Positions 22,545 to 33,484 of a stretch of DNA of 64,000 nucleotides are shown here, piece by piece; position 1 is the first letter of the stretch; each line of letters opens with the position of its first letter. The DNA comes from Rana temporaria (Eukaryota; Chordata; Amphibia; Anura; Ranidae). The stretch spans positions 62,643,355 through 62,707,354 of the forward strand of contig NC_053492.1 in NCBI RefSeq assembly GCF_905171775.1, given 5' to 3'. Position numbers and translations under genes: made by a program. The notes under the pieces are model-generated. The model made no database searches. It was not told the DNA's origin and saw only the letters and a program-made list of their open reading frames with translations.

Positions 22545-23560
22545 CCTGTATAATGTATTATTGCTGGGATTTGTAGTCCTCTGTAACTGCTGGTATTCTG
22601 CATTGCGTTTTTATATAATGTATTTTTGCTGGGATTTGTAGTCCTCTGTAACTGCTGGTATTCTGCATTGCGTTTTATATAATGTATTATTGCTGGGATT
22701 TGTAGTCCTCTGTAACTGCTGGTATTCTGCATTGCGTTTTTATATAATGTATTATTGCTGGGATTTGTAGTCCTCTGTATCTGCTGGTATTCTGCATTGC
22801 GTTTTTATATAATGTATTACTGCTGGGATTTGTAGTCCTCTGTAACTGCTGGTATTCTGCATTGCGTTTTTATATAATGTATTATTGCTGGGATTTGTAG
22901 TCCTCTGTAACTGCTGGTATTCTGTATTGCGTTTTATATCATGTATTTTTGCTGGGATTTGTAGTCCTCTGTATCTGCTGGTATTCTGTATTGCGTTTTA
23001 TATCATGTATTATTGCTGGGATTTGTAGTCCTCTGTAACTGCTGGTATTCTGCATTGCATTTTATATAATGTATTATTGCTGGAATTTGTAGTCCTCTGT
23101 ATCTGCTGGTATTCTGTATTGTGTTTTATATAATGTATTATTGCTGGGATTTGTAGTCCTCAGTAACTGCTGGTATTCTGCATTGCGTTTTTATATAATG
23201 TATTATTGCTGGGATTTGTAGTGCTCTGTAACTGCTGGTATTCTACATTGCGTTTTTATATAATGTATTATTGCTGGGATTTGTAGTCCTCTGTATCTGC
23301 TGGTATTCTCCATTGCGCTGTATAATGTATTATTGCTGGGATTTGTAGTTCCTCTATAACTGGTCAGTGGTAATCTGCATTGTGCAGTATAATCACAGCG
23401 CAATGGAGAATACCACCAGCTATAGAGGACTACAAATCCCAGAAATAATGCATTATATACAACTCAATGGAGAATACCAGCAGTTACAGAGGAACAACAA
23501 ATCCCAGCAATAGTACATTATATACAGCGCAATGCAGAATAACGCCATCTATGCTATCTT
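22545..23560. repeat. 65-bp tandem array with inverted terminal units
   Basis: Thirteen direct units spaced 64-65 nt, each with 'tgctgggatttgtagtcc' (22562, 22626, 22690 and so on to about 23332) and 'ctgctggtattctg'. The last two units (23400-23560) are in inverted orientation ('ctacaaatcccag'), so the array end can fold on itself. Confidence 0.88.
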
Positions 23561-24175
23561 TCTCTGTAAAAGATAAATAAATTAAACGATCACTTTAAGC
23601 ATCATAACCATTAAAGATTAATGAAGCACATATATAATGTATGGTGTGTGCGTCCGGGGGGGGGGGGGGGGGGGGGTTGCGGGACGGTAAAATGCACCTT
23701 CGCCTTAGTTGGCAAAAATCCTTGCACCGGCCCTGCCTATGCCCAGCCTGTCAGTTTAGGTGGACACCATGTCTTGGTAGTTTTGCAGTTGTGCCATACT
23801 CTTTCCATTTTTGGATGATGGATTAATCAGTGCTCTGTGAAATGTTCAAAGCTTGGGATATTTTTTTATAACCTTACCCTGCTTTAAACGTCTCCACAAC
23901 TTTATCCCTGACCTGTCTGGTGTGTTCCTTGGCCTTCATTATGCTGTTTGTTCACAAAGGTTCTCTAACAAAACCTCTGAGGGCTTCACAGAACAGCTGT
24001 ATTTATACTGAAATTAAATTACACACAGGTGGACTCTATTTACTAATTAGGTGACTTCTGAAGGCAATTGGTTCCACTAGATTTTAGTTAGGGGTATCAG
24101 AGTAAAGGGGGCTGAATACAAATGCATGCCACACTTTTCAGATATTTAGTTGTAAAGAATGTTGAAAAACATTTG

Positions 24176-25541
24176 TGTAGCGCCTGTGTACTTTCAGTAC
24201 AGGTGCCATGTTAAATTTAGAGGGGAATGAGAGAGTTATTTTGCTCTCATTCATGATGATTTGTTAAATTAGGTTTCTGCCAGGCTGGACTATTCTGTGG
24301 TTTTATTCTGTGTTCCAAAGATACCGTTCCATCTTTGGATAGCGGGTGGCGCCAGAGGGGTCCAGGGAGAGGCGCCTCCTGCCAGCAGCCAATCAGAGGA
24401 GTTTCTCCCTCGCGGGGCATGCTGGGGAAGGGTACTTCTAGGGCGGACGCCATTTTTTAAGGTCTTCGCCTGTTCCTGGTACCAGGTGCGGCACCCACCT
24501 TTAGGGTGTGCGCACATCACGGGCCCCGGCAAGATGGCCTACCAGGCCGGGGCACACGTGCTACGCGGAGTTCCTGACTCTGGGCCCCAATGGCCCGGAG
24601 CAATTAAAGCTGCAAAGGGGCCCCAGTGACTTACTGGGTCCCCACACTTCATGAGGAAGATCCCAAGCGAGTTATGCTGTTCAGTGGGGAGTCGGTCTGA
24701 GGTGAGACCGGAGGCAGGTGATTCAACAGGGCTTAGACGATCCATCTGGGATCTGGGTGACCGGATACTGAGAAGTTGTATGCTGCAACTTGTCAGTTGG
24801 TGACCTCAACCTAAGAAGTCTACCCGAGGGAGATTCAGGTAAATTATATTTACTGGGAGGATTCGCTCTATTATCTACGTTCCTGAGTAGAGGGCCTGTG
24901 GCAGAGGTTCCACTCCGAATTCTAAGTTCTACTAGAGCCGGTGGCAGAGACTTGTTCCTTCTCAGAAGTTCTAAGGGCCCTTTCACACTGGTGCGTTTTT
25001 GCCGCGTTTTCGCGGTAAAAATAGCGCTATTAAAACACTCATAAAACACTTCCCATGCGCCCTCCATTGAAATGAATTAAAAACCGCTGTAAAAACGCGG
25101 TAAAAACATGGTAAAAATGTGTTAAAAACGCAGTAAAACACTGCGATTTTACCGCGATTTTAATTAATTTCAATGACGCGGCAAAAACGCACCAGTGTGA
25201 AAAGGCCCTAAGTGATACTCTGGCTGCCAGGTCGGTGTGAGAGGCCTGTCCAGGTACACTTTACCCACCCCGGATGGGGTGGCGACGTGAGTTAAAGTCC
25301 CATTGGAGGCAGGACTGCTTCCGTTATCTATAGGCCTGAATATGCAAAACTCTCCTTTCACCAACCTATTTCTATCTACCTTGAGTTTGCCATGTTGGGC
25401 AAGAAATAAAAGCACAGAAAACGTCACCCTGCTGTTTGGACATTCCGTTATTGCATCATCATCATCCCTAGACACATCACAGAGGTAACATAATCATACC
25501 GTCCCAATCTAACCAGCAACTCCTGAGGGGGTAGCGCTACA
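24176..25541 (+). mobile_element. Solo LTR, TGTAGC...GCTACA family, copy 2
   Basis: Begins TGTAGCGCC, ends GTAGCGCTACA. Flanks TTTG (24172-24175) and TTTA (25542-25545); the pre-insertion Tc1 sequence reads 'aacatttatcat', which supports a 4-bp TTTA duplication. AATAAA at 25405-25410 is 131 nt from the end, as in copy 1. Shares 'cagccaatcag' and 'gcatgctgggga' with copy 1. Contains a nested MITE (24975-25208). No internal retroviral-type coding region. Confidence 0.68.
24975..25208. mobile_element. Hairpin MITE with GGGCC(C/T)TTTCACACTGG ends
   Basis: Left arm GGGCCCTTTCACACTGG pairs with CCAGTGTGAAAAGGCCC; duplication TAA (24972-24974, 25209-25211). The interior is made of 'cgcggtaaaaa' words. 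Harbinger-like by duplication. It inserted after the LTR landed. Confidence 0.85.
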
Positions 25542-25779
25542 TTTATCATAATTCTTTTTCCACTACACAACTATGTACCACTCTGTGTTGGTCTATCACA
25601 TAAAATCCCAATAAAATACATTTATGTTTTTAGTAGTAACAAGACAAAATGTGGAAAATTTCAAGGGGTATGAATAGTTTTTCAAGGCACTGTAACTTAT
25701 TGTTTTCCTTTTTTAGCAGGAAAGGATTTGCTTCCTTCCAAACACACAGCCTATTCAGGGAGACCAAGAATAAAAAAAC

Positions 25780-26060
25780 AACAAAAAGCACTCTATCATG
25801 TAAAACCAACTTTATTTCTTATAAAATAAAAACACTTGCACTCACATTTGAAAGAGTATCTCCCGAAACTGGGAAATGTTCCATATAAGTTTTAAGGCGT
25901 GCCGGACCCAACCACATCCAACCTGGCTGCAAGCAGACAAACGGCTGTGCAGAATGACGTCACCTCCAACAAGCCCGCCCCTATGCATTTCGTCGTAATG
26001 ACGCCTTCAGGGACAGATTGAATGGTCCTCATTCCACTATCTCATATATTTAGAACCAAA
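25780..26060 (-). repeat. Repeat with hammerhead-like core (copy 1)
   Basis: An AT-rich stretch ('tttatttcttataaaataaaa') is followed 180 nt later by 25985-26022. Read on the minus strand, that part gives CTGAAGGC, a GTC/GAC stem with a 5-nt loop, and GAAAT. The same layout recurs at about 34430, 40520 and 52040. Family unknown; a Penelope-type terminal repeat is one possibility. Confidence 0.35.
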
Positions 26061-26236
26061 TTATACCTCATTGTGCCTATTAAACAAAATAACTTTACCG
26101 CAACATATAAATACTTCTAATGGCTCCAAATACTTTCTAGCATTTACAGTATATCTTCTCATATGTAATCACTATAATAAATCTTCATCTCAAAAGGGAA
26201 TACACACATTAAAGAGGAACTTTACCTCCTACTTAA

Positions 26237-26753
26237 AGCGGAGGTTCACCCATACCTTACACATTTCCCCTTCGCTTCATGCTCGTTTTGTCTAGGGGAA
26301 TCGGCTATTTGTTTTAAAATATGATCCGTACTTACCCGTTTACGACATGCATCTTCTCCGCCGCTTCCGGGTATGGGCTGCGGGACTGGGCGTTCCTTCT
26401 TGATTGACAAACTTCCGAGAGGCTTCCGACGGTCGCATCCATCGCGTCACGATTTTCCGAAAGAAGCCCAACGTCGGTGCGCTGGCGCAGTATAGAGCCG
26501 CACCGACGTTCGGCTTCTTTCGGCTACGAGTGACGCGATGGATGCGACCGTCGGAAGCCTCTCGGAAGACTGTCAATCAAGAAGGAACGCCCGCTCCCGA
26601 AGACCCATACCCAGAAGCGACGGAAGAAGATGCATCTCGAAAACGGGTAAGTACGGATCATATTTTAAAACAAATAGCCGATTCCCCTAGACACAACGAG
26701 CAGGAATCTAAGGGGAAAATAGAAAAAAAAAAGGAATTGGGTGAACTCCCGCT
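26237..26753. mobile_element. Palindromic TTAA MITE (N4), AGCGGAGGTTCACCC ends
   Basis: TTAA at 26233-26236 and 26754-26757. Ends AGCGGAGGTTCACCC and GGTGAACTCCCGCT. Nearly the whole element folds back: the arm through CTTCCGACGGTCGCATCC and CGAAAGAAGCC pairs with the right half around a short centre (about 26483-26500). Same subfamily as 31271-31731. Confidence 0.85.
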
Positions 26754-26849
26754 TTAAAAGTGGAATCTGTTATTATAAAACCATCCTTACTTTCATTCTA
26801 TATTGTATGCTAAAATCCCAACCCAATAGGAGATATTAATACTCGTTAA

Positions 26850-27956
26850 CCACTTCCATACCAGGCACTTACGCAGCTTCCTGCCCAAGCCAATTTTCAG
26901 CTTTCAGCGCTGTCGCACTTTGAATGACAATTGCGTGGTCGTGCTACACTGTACCCAAACAATTTTTTTTTATCATTTCGTTCCCACAAATACAGCTTTC
27001 TTTTGGTGGTATTTGATCACCTTTGCGATTTTTATTTTTTGCGTAATAACTAAAAAAAGACCGAAAATTTGGAAAAAAATAAAGTTTTTATTTTTTCTGT
27101 AACTTTTTTTCTAAATAAGTAAGTTTTCTTTTTCAATTACGGGCACCGATGAGATGGCACTGATAGACGGCACTGATGGACACTGATAGGCGGCACTGAT
27201 GGGCACTGATAAGCTGCGCTGGTATGTGGCACTGATGGGCACTCATAGGCGGCACTGATGGGCACTTATGGGCACTTATGGGTGGCACAGATGGGCACTG
27301 ATAGGTGGGCACTGGGCAAGGATGGGCACTGAGAGGTGACACTGATGGACACTGAGGAGTGGCACTGATGGACACTTGGTGGCACTTGTTTATTTACTAT
27401 TTTTCCAATCAGTGCCCATGTTGCCAGTCAGTGTCCATTTGTGGGCACTGATTGGCATCTATTGTGCCTATTTTTACATGTTCCTATTTTACATGTGGAT
27501 GGCCATGGGGGATGTACCTGGCCATCCACATGTTACCCCCTTCCCAGGTGGTCCTGACGGCTTCCCTGTGGTCTAGTGTGGGCATCCGAGGGGGGGCTGC
27601 GCTGATAAACAATCAGTGCAAGCCCCCCCTGTCAGGAGAGCGCCCGGTCGGCTCTCCTCTACTCGCGTCTATCAGACGCGAGTGGGGAAGAGCAGATCAA
27701 CGGCTCTTCCTGTTTACATCGTGATCAGCCGTGATTAGACACAGCTGATCACGTGGTAAAGAGCCTCCGCCGGAGGCTCTTTACCGAGATCGGAGATGCA
27801 GGGTGTCAGACTTACACCCAGCATTACCGATCACTGATCACCGATCACCACGGGCGCGCGCCGGAATGTTATCCTGCTGGACGTCAATAGACGTCCAGTC
27901 AGGATTTCACAACCACTTCCCGGACGTCAATTGTCTATTGACCGGGCGGGAAGTGG
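26850..27956. mobile_element. CCACTT-family TTAA element (copy 4, complete)
   Basis: TTAA at 26846-26849 and 27957-27960, inverted ends CCACTTCCATACC and CGGGAAGTGG. Left part carries the conserved 'gctttcttttggtggtatttgatcacc' block (in pieces gctttcttttggtgg, tatttgatcacc), then the minisatellite, then a GC-rich right part with small hairpins. Non-coding, 1,107 bp. Confidence 0.85.
27136..27470. repeat. Minisatellite of 'ggcactgatgggcactgat' words
   Basis: More than twenty short units of 10-15 nt built on 'ggcactgat(g/a)gg'. It is the reverse complement of the 'catcagtgcc' repeats in copy 2 (11893-12035) at the equivalent place, so the array is a family feature. Confidence 0.85.
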
Positions 27957-28104
27957 TTAAAAAAAATCACTAAAAAATGTAAAGCATTAAAACCACAACA
28001 TAACTACTATGTCAATTAGCGTTACACTTATGCCGGTATCAGGGTTAATACTAAGCACTTGTACTAATGCAAATGCTCTAATACTAAAACCAATACCTTC
28101 GGTT

Positions 28105-28320
28105 TACATATGTGTAGGACGGTTCGCACTGCGATTTCAAAGCACGGTGCAATTTGGTTCTGCGGTTCAGACGCAATTCCAATGCAAACTGTAGTGTATG
28201 AGATTAGAAATCGCACCTGAACCGGACTGAAATCGCACAGGACACTTTATCAAATCGCACTGCAGTTGGCTCGCATATATGTGAACGGGCTCCACAGAAA
28301 AGCCTTTTGGTTTACATGTC
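28105..28320. repeat. Possible diverged hairpin MITE
   Basis: 'ggttcgcactgcgatttc' near the left and 'gaaatcgcac', 'tcgcactgcag' and 'gtgaacggg' near the right suggest a decayed inverted-repeat element. No duplication found. Confidence 0.3.
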
Positions 28321-28395
28321 ATGTAATGTCTTGCGGTTAAAAAAGGCATCTGAATTTGCATAAATGTCAACTGAAGTTCAAGTCCACAGACTTAA

Positions 28396-28896
28396 AGCGG
28401 TGGTTCACCCTCCTTAACAACAGTATAGCATTAAATTCGGCATAATAGCGCGAGCTACAGTATGCCTGTCTGTATTTTTTTATCCCCGTACTCACAGTGC
28501 TATTGTACATTGAAGATTCCGACTCCCGCGGGGAATGGGCGTTCCTATGGAGAGGGAGGATGATTGACGGCCGGCTCTGGCACGTCACGCTCCCCGAAGA
28601 CAGCCGGAGTAGGTCTCGGCTCTTCACGGCGCCTGCGCACAGGCTATGCGCAGGCGCCGTGAAGAGCCAAGCCTATTTCGGCTATTTCCGGAGAAGCGTG
28701 ACGTGCCAGGGCCGGCCGTCAATCACCTTCTCTCTCCATAGGAACGCCCATTCCCCGGAATCTTCAATGTACAATAGCACAGTGAGTACGGGGATAAAAA
28801 AATACAGACAGGCATACTGTAGCTCGCGCTACTATGCCGAATTTAATGCTAGAGGAAAAAAAACTTTTTTTTTTTTATATAGGGTGAACCCCCGCT
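28396..28896. mobile_element. Palindromic TTAA MITE (N5)
   Basis: TTAA at 28392-28395 and 28897-28900; ends AGCGGTGGTTCACCC and GGTGAACCCCCGCT. Long fold-back arms (28420-28650 against 28640-28850) include GCGCGAGCTACAGTATGCC and TCTTCACGGCGCCTGCGCA. Confidence 0.85.
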
Positions 28897-28957
28897 TTAA
28901 GTAATAATTTTTCATTAGTCTTTAAAACTGTCACAAGACAATGAAAATAGGTATAGG

Positions 28958-29519
28958 CAGGGCTGCTGATAAGGCAGTACAGCCAGCCCTCCTGTACTGG
29001 GCCCGGGCCTCATCAGTTCAAAAGGGGGGCCTTACCACCTGCTGAGCAGGAGGGCTGGCTGTACTGTCTTATTGCAGACACCAATCCTCTTCTTTTTCCC
29101 ACTGCAGAATTGCCAGCCACTCCTCCTCTCCCTCCCTCCGGCTGCACTGCAAGGGGATTGGTTCTAGCACATGCACCTCTTCCATCTGCTGTCCAGGCCC
29201 CCTGTGTGCTCCTGCCAGTTTCCCTCCTTTCCCGCTGGCAGCTGCTGCGGGCACACGGGGGGATGTCATTTACTGACCCCTACCATTCCTGAATGAACAC
29301 AGTGAGGGATCAGTACCAATCACTTCTGTATACATTCATCACCGAAGTATAGTAAACTGTGTATAAGTTTGTGAATGAACAGGAAGCCTCAGAGCACTTC
29401 CTATTCATTCATTTGTACAGCTGAGGCTGTAGGAAAAGGGACCGATAAATCGATGTCCTTTCAGCCGGGGGCTGTCAGGTAGACTGTATGGGGCCCCATG
29501 ATTTCTAACAGCAGCCCTG
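28958..29519. mobile_element. hAT-like MITE, CAGGGCTGCTG ends
   Basis: Ends CAGGGCTGCTG and CAGCAGCCCTG; flanks GGTATAGG and GTTATCGG match at 6 of 8 positions, an eroded 8-bp duplication. A strong hairpin lies at 28976-29066 (ACAGCCAGCCCTCCTG arm). 29200-29500 is similar to 44595-44870, which lacks these ends. Confidence 0.6.
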
Positions 29520-29699
29520 GTTATCGGTAATTGGTATCGGTGAGTACTTGAGAAAAACTACGTACATGGTCTTAAAAACTGGTATCAGTGCATTCCTAAT
29601 GTCAATACTTCATACATATTCCCTCTTTATTTATTGATTTTAGTTTCGATTTTAGTTTCTACCTCTACCTTAAAGCATAACTCTTTTGTTGAGAAAAAA

Positions 29700-30757
29700 A
29701 CATTCCCCTCTGGGTTATCAATGTACATTACAAGGATTAGAAGAACCTTTGTTGCAGATTCCTACCAACCCTGGAGAGTCTGCCGGCCACCCACGATCGC
29801 TCCACAGAGGGCCAGATCTGTCAATGTAAACACAAATTCCCGCTCTGACAGGGGAGTAAAGAGAGATCTGCTGTTCCTAGTGATCATGAACAGCGATCGC
29901 TCTTCTCCTCTAGTCAGTACACTGCCCCCACAGGACACACTTAACCCCTTGATCGCCCCCGGGTGTTAACCCCTTCCCTGCCAGTGACATTTATACAGTA
30001 ATCAGGGGCTATTTATAGCTCTGATCGCTGTATAAATGTCAATGGTCCCAAAAAAGTGTCAAAAGTGTCCGATCTGTCTGCCGCAATGTTGCAGTCCCAC
30101 TGAAAAATGCTGATCACCACCATTACTAGTAAAAAAAATAATAATACAAATTTCATAAATATATCCCCTATTTTGTAGACGCTATAACTTTTGCGCAAAC
30201 CAATCAATGTACACTTATTGCGATTTTTTTTTTACCAAAACTACGTAAAGTTTAGAAAAACCGCAGAGGTGATCAAATACCGCCAAAAAGGATGTCAATT
30301 TTGTTTGGGTACAACGTCGTACCCCATGCAATTGTCAGTTAAAGTGACACAGTGCCGAATCACAACAAATGGCCTGGTCGTTAAGGGGGAAAATCTTCCG
30401 GTCCTTAAGGCTCCATTCACATCTAGGCAGACGAAATCGCGGCGTTTTGTCGCCGCAAATCGCGGTACAAATAGCGGCGTTTTGTACCGCGATTTGCGGC
30501 GACAAAACGCCGGTATTGTCCGCCTAGATGTGCCCCAGAATGACCCCCTCTATGGAGATGCTTCCCATCTCCTAGCCGAAACGCCGAAAGACGCGTGAAA
30601 AAAAGGTCCGGGACCTTTTTTCAGGCGATAGGCGTCAGGCGTCCGGCGTGGAGATGTGAACCATCTCCATAGAGGGACATGTATTTCCAGCCCTCTGTCG
30701 GCAGCGGCGTAGCGCTACAGGCGTAAAAACGCCTAGATGTGAATGCGGTCTTAGTGG
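29700..30757. mobile_element. CCACTT-family TTAA element (copy 5), right end intact
   Basis: Conserved order: 'ttaaccccttgatcgcc', 'ttaaccccttccctgcc', 'aaaaaagtgtcaaaagtgtc', 'ccattactagtaaaa', 'gctataacttttgcgc', 'gatcaaataccgcc'. It ends AGTGG followed by TTAA (30758-30761). MITE K lies just before the end. The left boundary is uncertain. Confidence 0.7.
30408..30750. mobile_element. Hairpin MITE K, CATTCACATCTAGGC arms
   Basis: Arm CATTCACATCTAGGC pairs with GCCTAGATGTGAATG. Duplication TTA (30405-30407, 30751-30753). Two internal palindromes: 30440-30515 (GCGGCGTTTTGTCGCC) and 30604-30620 (ggtccgggacc). It was inserted nearly at the end of copy 5. Confidence 0.82.
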
Positions 30758-31270
30758 TTAAAATAAGCTGTTTGTTAAAAATACAGGTTCTGATACCAAA
30801 AATACGGTAATTAATCTGCATGGCCAATTCTAATAACTCCTATATGAACTCAATTTGCTTCTTCTTCAGTTCAGATTTCCTCTCTGATCATCACTCTGAT
30901 CAATACTTGTATATAAGGAGTTGATATCCGCTGTCACCACTATACAATCTTCCCCAAACTGCTTCATTTTCAACAATTTAATCAATAGATAGTAAACATA
31001 TAATGACAGCACTACAACTAAATATATATCAGAAACCGTTGGTATGACCTGTCTTAACCTGAAGCTGAAGACCTACATGCCCCCATCCCTGCATATATAG
31101 GAAGCATTAACATAACCTGAATGTCACAAACCCCTGGGGGTAGTATATGGTAGTGATATTAGTAAACATGATTGAGCAATATAATTGGCATTTATCATGT
31201 AGAAATGTTGAGTAACGGTTTTAGCCAAATCATCAGACCAGTGGTGATAGGCAATTTCTACTTTACTTAA

Positions 31271-31731
31271 AGCGGGGGTTCACTCAAAAATAAATTTTTA
31301 ACATTACATTCAGCCGAGTTGTCCTAATGACAATCGGCTGTTTTTTTTTTTTTTCCCCGTACATACGGTATTTTCACCGCCGCTTCCGGGTATGTCTTCT
31401 TCGGGACTGGGCGTTCCTATCTGATTGACAGGCTTCCGACCGTCGCATACAGCGCGTCACGAGTTGCCGAAAGAAGCCGAACGTCGGTGCGGCTCTATAC
31501 GGCGCCTGCGCACCGACGTTCGGCTTCTTTCGGCAACTCGTGACGCGCAGTATGCGACGGTCGGAAGCCTGTCAATCAGATAGGAACGCCCAGTCCTGCA
31601 CAAGACATACCCGGAAGTGGTGGTGAAAGTCGGTATGTACAGGAAAAAAAAAAAAAAAAACAGTTGATTGTCATTAGGACAACTCGGCTGAATGTAATGT
31701 TAAAATTTTTTTTTTGTGGTGAACCTCCACT
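31271..31731. mobile_element. Palindromic TTAA MITE (N6)
   Basis: TTAA at 31267-31270 and 31732-31735. Ends AGCGGGGGTTCAC and GTGAACCTCCACT. Fold-back through CATTCAGCCGAGTTGTCC, CTTCCGACCGTCGCATA and CGACGTTCGGCTTCTTTCGG. Close relative of N4. Confidence 0.88.
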
Positions 31732-31735
31732 TTAA

Positions 31736-32287
31736 AGAGGAGGTTCCGCGGTCCATCGTTTTTTTTTATCTTTGCATTGAATGTTGTTTCAGTAACAATG
31801 CTAGTACTCACGTGTTTGACCCTTTAATCCCCCGTCTGATTTCTTAGAAAACTTTAAAAAAACGTTGCAGGAATTTGCCATTTTGCTTGTGGGCATTGTG
31901 AAGCCCACAAGCACATAGTTCCGGGAAGCGGTGAATGCTGCTCTCCCAGCATTCACCGCTCAATCTCGCACCTGCGCAGTCTTTCCGTAGACTCTGTTAG
32001 CTAATGGCAATATTTACATGCATGCCAGTTCATAAAATGGCGCCATTAGAGATGCCCTCGTCACGTGACCGACGTCACGCGTCACTTGATGTCCCACAAC
32101 GCATTGCGGCTCCGGGGGAAAGGAGCAGACACGCCCACTCCCGCGGGAGGGAATACAGGAAGTCAATTTTCAGCTGGAAATGTTACTGTATTTATTTAAA
32201 ATAAGAAAATAAGTTGTGCCAATTCAGTATGTGGTTAGTGCAATAAGTCGTTTGGGATAATGTTGTAAGATTGGGTGAACCTCCGCT
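31736..32287. mobile_element. TTAA MITE (N7) sharing its TTAA with N6
   Basis: Left TTAA at 31732-31735 is the right TTAA of N6; right TTAA 32288-32291. Ends AGAGGAGGTTCCGCGG and GGTGAACCTCCGCT. Only small internal hairpins (e.g. gtgggcattgtgaagccc at 31888). Confidence 0.75.
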
Positions 32288-32357
32288 TTAACAATGAAAT
32301 TCAACATAAATTGTACAGGAGATCATGTGAACATGGGTATACAGTACAAAACATTAA

Positions 32358-32904
32358 AGCGGAGTTCCACCCACAATTTCACTTTTTAAATATAAATACC
32401 CCTGTAATACACAAGCTTAATGTAGTCTAGTAAAGTTAGTCTGTAAACTAAGGTCCGTTTTGTTAGGTTGTTAGAGCATTTAGTTAGTTTATAATCTAGA
32501 AATAGACCGTGGCCATCTTAAGTGTGGGCATCATGAAGCCAGACTGTATGACTTCCTGGATTTCAGCCTTGCAGATCTCGCACATGCTCAGTGCTGCACA
32601 AGCGATGTAATAGGTTTCAGTCAGGTTTCCATAGCAACGGGAGTGTCAGAGGAAGTTTCCGCCCCTTCTCTATGTAAATAGGCTATTTGCAAGGACTACT
32701 GGGATACATGATGCCTATCCCAGAAACCCTTGCGAATAGCCTTGTGACTTAATAGCCAAGGCTAATAAGGACGAGGAAGTAATGAAGGACTACAAAATAA
32801 AGGTATTTACAAGCAACAAAATAAATAAAAATTGTCCATTCTGAACACTATGACATTAGGGCATGCAGCACAGACAAACATAAAAAAATGGGTGGAACTC
32901 CACT
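32358..32904. mobile_element. TTAA MITE (N8), AGCGGAGTTCCACCC ends
   Basis: TTAA at 32354-32357 and 32905-32908. Inverted ends AGCGGAGTTCCACCCAC and GGTGGAACTCCACT. Interior AT-rich with 'gcgaatagcctt' and 'ggctatttgcaagg' forming a weak inverted pair. Confidence 0.8.
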
Positions 32905-32944
32905 TTAATATGAACCGTAAAGGAAAAAGGATATAACAACTATA

Positions 32945-33476
32945 CTGCAGTTCTACTAATGTCCACTAGGTGGCAGCAGTGTGTTCTGAGTTCAATATAC
33001 AGATAGAATAGAGAGCTAGAGATTCTCAGTGTCCAAGATAGTAATCGTTCAATCAGCAGACTGTGAGCTGAGCGGACCTCCTGTTGGCACAGACTTTACA
33101 CTGGCGCTGCTTGCTACTTGCTTCGGTCAGGAGGTTCTGGTGGCTGCAGATAGGGCCAACCCACTTCATGGACAGCTTCCCCAAATGGACCGTAACAGAG
33201 TCCTCTCCAGTGGCTGGGGCTTGGAAAGATGCTGCGTGCTCTTGTGCTCACTGCTGGTGGGCCGCACACCAGGCTTACCGGGGGAGGACCCAGCACCTGG
33301 AAACAGCTCACTTGCCCAGTCACTGCTGTCCCATAAGGCCGGATCTCTCTGAGCACAGGAAGCTGGGTGGAGCTGACATTTATATCCCCTGGGCGTGTCC
33401 AGGAGCTCAGAGGATTTTGGGGAGTTGAGTTAAAGGGACCTGCACCGGAATCTGGATAAAGAGGCATCCCACTACA
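32945..33476 (-). promoter_or_regulatory. Possible LTR or promoter fragment with TATA box on the minus strand
   Basis: Read from 33476 leftward it begins TGTAGTGGGATGCC and has 'gatataaatg' near 33386-33377, about 90 nt in, a layout expected of an LTR U3/R. No duplication or opposite end was found. Weak. Confidence 0.25.
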
Positions 33477-33484
33477 GAAATACA

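Larger units (their letters stand above)
21693..23735. mobile_element. hAT element with perfect 8-bp duplication, no transposase
   Basis: Terminal inverted repeat CAGGGCCGG(C/T)GC with 'gcaaggc' or 'gcaagg' close inside. 8-bp duplication CCTATGCC (21685-21692, 23736-23743). The interior holds a GC-rich block (21760-22020), a G-rich minisatellite and a 65-bp tandem array; no transposase-like ORF. It is nested in the Tc1 relic, so it is younger than that copy. Confidence 0.85.
21104..25694 (-). mobile_element. Tc1-like transposon relic split by three insertions
   Basis: Own sequence: 21104-21176, 21583-21692, 23736-24175 and 25542-25694. Pieces match the minus-strand transposase ('aatggctttcttcttgc' and 'ccataaaggccagatttg' encode the inverse of the Tc1 catalytic region start; 23880-24000 encodes KKISQALN- and KWKEYGTT-like helix-turn-helix segments). 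The right terminus ends 'tttttcaaggcactgta'. The left terminus is lost at the junction with the TTAA element. Many stops; inactive. Confidence 0.8.
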
